A stretch of 64,000 bases of DNA from Saccharicrinis sp965230625 (GTDB taxonomy: Bacteria; Bacteroidota; Bacteroidia; Bacteroidales; Marinilabiliaceae): contig CBDDLL010000002.1 in the NCBI GenBank assembly GCA_965230625.1, positions 1,116,001-1,180,000 of the forward strand, written 5' to 3'. A program made the position numbers and the translations under genes. Shown here one piece after another: positions 62,779 through 64,000 of this stretch (the first letter of the stretch is position 1; every line of letters starts with the position of its first letter). The notes beneath the pieces are model-generated. The model had not been told where the DNA came from. It did no database searches and saw only the letters and a program-made list of their open reading frames with translations.

Positions 62779-64000
62779 TTATTTTGTTTCCCATATCAGG
62801 GTTCTGTCTTTATTTAATTTTAGTGCGATTTCTGAGCCTTTACCTATTTCGTTTGAAATAATCATTTTAGATAATGGCCTCCTAAGTTTATTGCGAATTA
62901 CCCCAATTAAAGGCCGTGCTCCATATTTTGGCGTAAAGCCCGAAATAGCCAGATGTTTTTTTGCATCGTCTTCAATATTTAGCTGAACACCCATCAATTC
63001 AAGCGATTTTAGTAGGCTTTTTAGATGAATTTCAAATATTTTAACCACATTCTTTTCGCTGATAGGAGCAAATGGGATAATCTCGGTTAAACGGCCTAAA
63101 AACTCAGGGCGGAAGTACTTTTCCATTATTTCGATAAGTTCGTTCGAAGGTGGAATGTTTCCTTTATTGAATTCATCAACTATGTATGAGCTACCTATAT
63201 TTGAAGTAAACAATATTACTGCATTTGAAAAGTCACCTTCTTTTCCAAGTCTATCGTGTAATTTGCCTTCATCGAGTATTTGCAGAAAGATGTCAAAAAC
63301 CGATGCATGTGCTTTCTCTATCTCGTCAAAAAGCACAATAGCATAAGGTTTTTGCCTAATCTTATTAACAAGCAAACCACCTTCTTCATAACCAACATAC
63401 CCAGGAGGTGCTCCATACAGTAACGCAGCCGAATGTTCTTCTTTAAACTCTGACATATCAAAGCGGATCAAGGATGATTCATCGTTGAAAAGGAATTCTG
63501 CCAGAGTTTTAGCCAACTCTGTTTTACCCGTACCTGTTGGTCCAAGAAAAAAGAAAGAACCAATAGGCTGACCTGCTTTATTTAAACCGGATCTGGATTC
63601 ACGAATAGATTCAGCGATACTGGCTATGGCATGGTCTTGACCTACTACTCTTTTTTTCAGGTGCGTTTCTATGTTGAGTAAACGGTCACGTTCCTGAGTT
63701 TGCAATTTACCCATTGGAATACCAGTTTTTAAAGAAACCACTGCTGCCAAATCGGAAACCGATAAATGTTTATCCTGAGTCTTAGCTGCTTGTTCTAATT
63801 CATCTAATTGATTTTGCAGAATTCCCCTTATTTCTTCCGTTGATTCCAGGTTGTTGATATCGAAATCATTTTCCAGCTTAGCCAACAATAAAGGACCTGT
63901 TTTATCTTTAATCTGACCGTTTAACCATTTTAATTCTTCAAGAATTTGAGTTTCTGATAAAGAGTCGTTGGTAAATACTTTATTAAGCTCTTCTTTTAGT
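62779..64000 (-). CDS. clpV: T6SS AAA+ ATPase ClpV (TssH), N-terminus beyond window
   Basis: The frame is open from the stop at 62779 to the right edge (about 406 codons seen). The visible part is the middle-domain coiled coil and the second AAA+ ring: Walker A FFLGPTGTGKTELAKTLAEF, Walker B AIVLFDEIEKAHASVFDIF, sensor-1 FTSNIGSSY, Arg finger and D2-small domain ending GARPLIGVIRNKLRRPLS. Either ClpB or ClpV would look like this, but its place directly before TssB makes ClpV, the sheath-recycling enzyme, the best call. The first AAA+ module lies to the right. Confidence 0.9.
   Translation of the reverse strand, partial: LKEELNKVFTNDSLSETQILEELKWLNGQIKDKTGPLLLAKLENDFDINNLESTEEIRGILQNQLDELEQAAKTQDKHLSVSDLAAVVSLKTGIPMGKLQTQERDRLLNIETHLKKRVVGQDHAIASIAESIRESRSGLNKAGQPIGSFFFLGPTGTGKTELAKTLAEFLFNDESSLIRFDMSEFKEEHSAALLYGAPPGYVGYEEGGLLVNKIRQKPYAIVLFDEIEKAHASVFDIFLQILDEGKLHDRLGKEGDFSNAVILFTSNIGSSYIVDEFNKGNIPPSNELIEIMEKYFRPEFLGRLTEIIPFAPISEKNVVKIFEIHLKSLLKSLELMGVQLNIEDDAKKHLAISGFTPKYGARPLIGVIRNKLRRPLSKMIISNEIGKGSEIALKLNKDRTLIWETK

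Noticed and set aside
1..64000. CRISPR arrays, rRNA genes, replication origin and riboswitches
   Set aside because: No regularly spaced repeats, rRNA-like stretches, DnaA-box clusters or TPP-type motifs were noticed on reading; not a computed search.

Overview
The window looks like a chromosomal segment of a low-GC Bacteroidota bacterium, most likely an anaerobic or facultative member of the Bacteroidales/Marinilabiliales. The grounds are strong AT richness, a promoter matching the Bacteroidota consensus (TTG-N19-TAnnTTTG), nearly absent Shine-Dalgarno sequences, a four-subunit 2-oxoacid:ferredoxin oxidoreductase, and a Bacteroidota-type (subtype iii) type VI secretion system. Genus cannot be fixed from sequence reading alone.

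Layout. 1-6167: an open-ended gene (minus strand) for a giant secreted M4 (thermolysin-like) metalloprotease with GEVED, PKD, CUB-like and Ig/ASH-like modules. 6377-15044: housekeeping and envelope genes (AI-2E-type permease, beta-helix lipoprotein, secreted EEP phosphohydrolase, SpoU methyltransferase, CCA-adding-type enzyme, two tandem thioredoxins, two tandem ThiE homologues). 15386-20976: orphan xseB, two membrane sensor kinases, a membrane protein with six acidic Trp-Met repeats, and a coiled-coil membrane protein. 21379-30448: malate dehydrogenase, a MacB-like efflux operon with two adaptors but no ATPase gene, glmM and a pseudouridine synthase. 30513-31301: an IS200 copy beside a 213-bp MITE-like element. 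31419-32666: a DadA-like oxidase. 32868-40369: two near-identical tRNA-Arg(TCT) genes bracketing a five-gene MoxR ATPase/vWA/beta-propeller operon. 41232-46052: ferredoxin-dependent 2-oxoacid oxidoreductase operon, aminotransferase and flavodoxin.

47185 to the right edge is a subtype iii T6SS locus made of two convergent operons. The plus-strand operon encodes baseplate and membrane parts (TssG, TssN, TssK, TssO, TssE, TssF). The minus-strand operon enters from the right edge with ClpV and continues through TssB, TssC, two Hcp/TssD proteins, VgrG, PAAR and a YopT-like cysteine protease that is a candidate effector. The zone where the operons meet (52978-57171) is an accessory pocket: a LysM lipoprotein gene broken by two apparent one-base deletions, an EEP-fold nuclease gene of different composition, an IS1380-family element and a second IS200 copy that differs from the first by one base.

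Functionally, the T6SS would assemble a TssBC sheath on a TssK/E/F/G baseplate, recycle it with ClpV, and fire an Hcp tube tipped by VgrG-PAAR carrying a toxin such as the C58-like protease. The MoxR/vWA/beta-propeller island resembles predicted NTP-dependent conflict systems and is the least understood complete gene set here.
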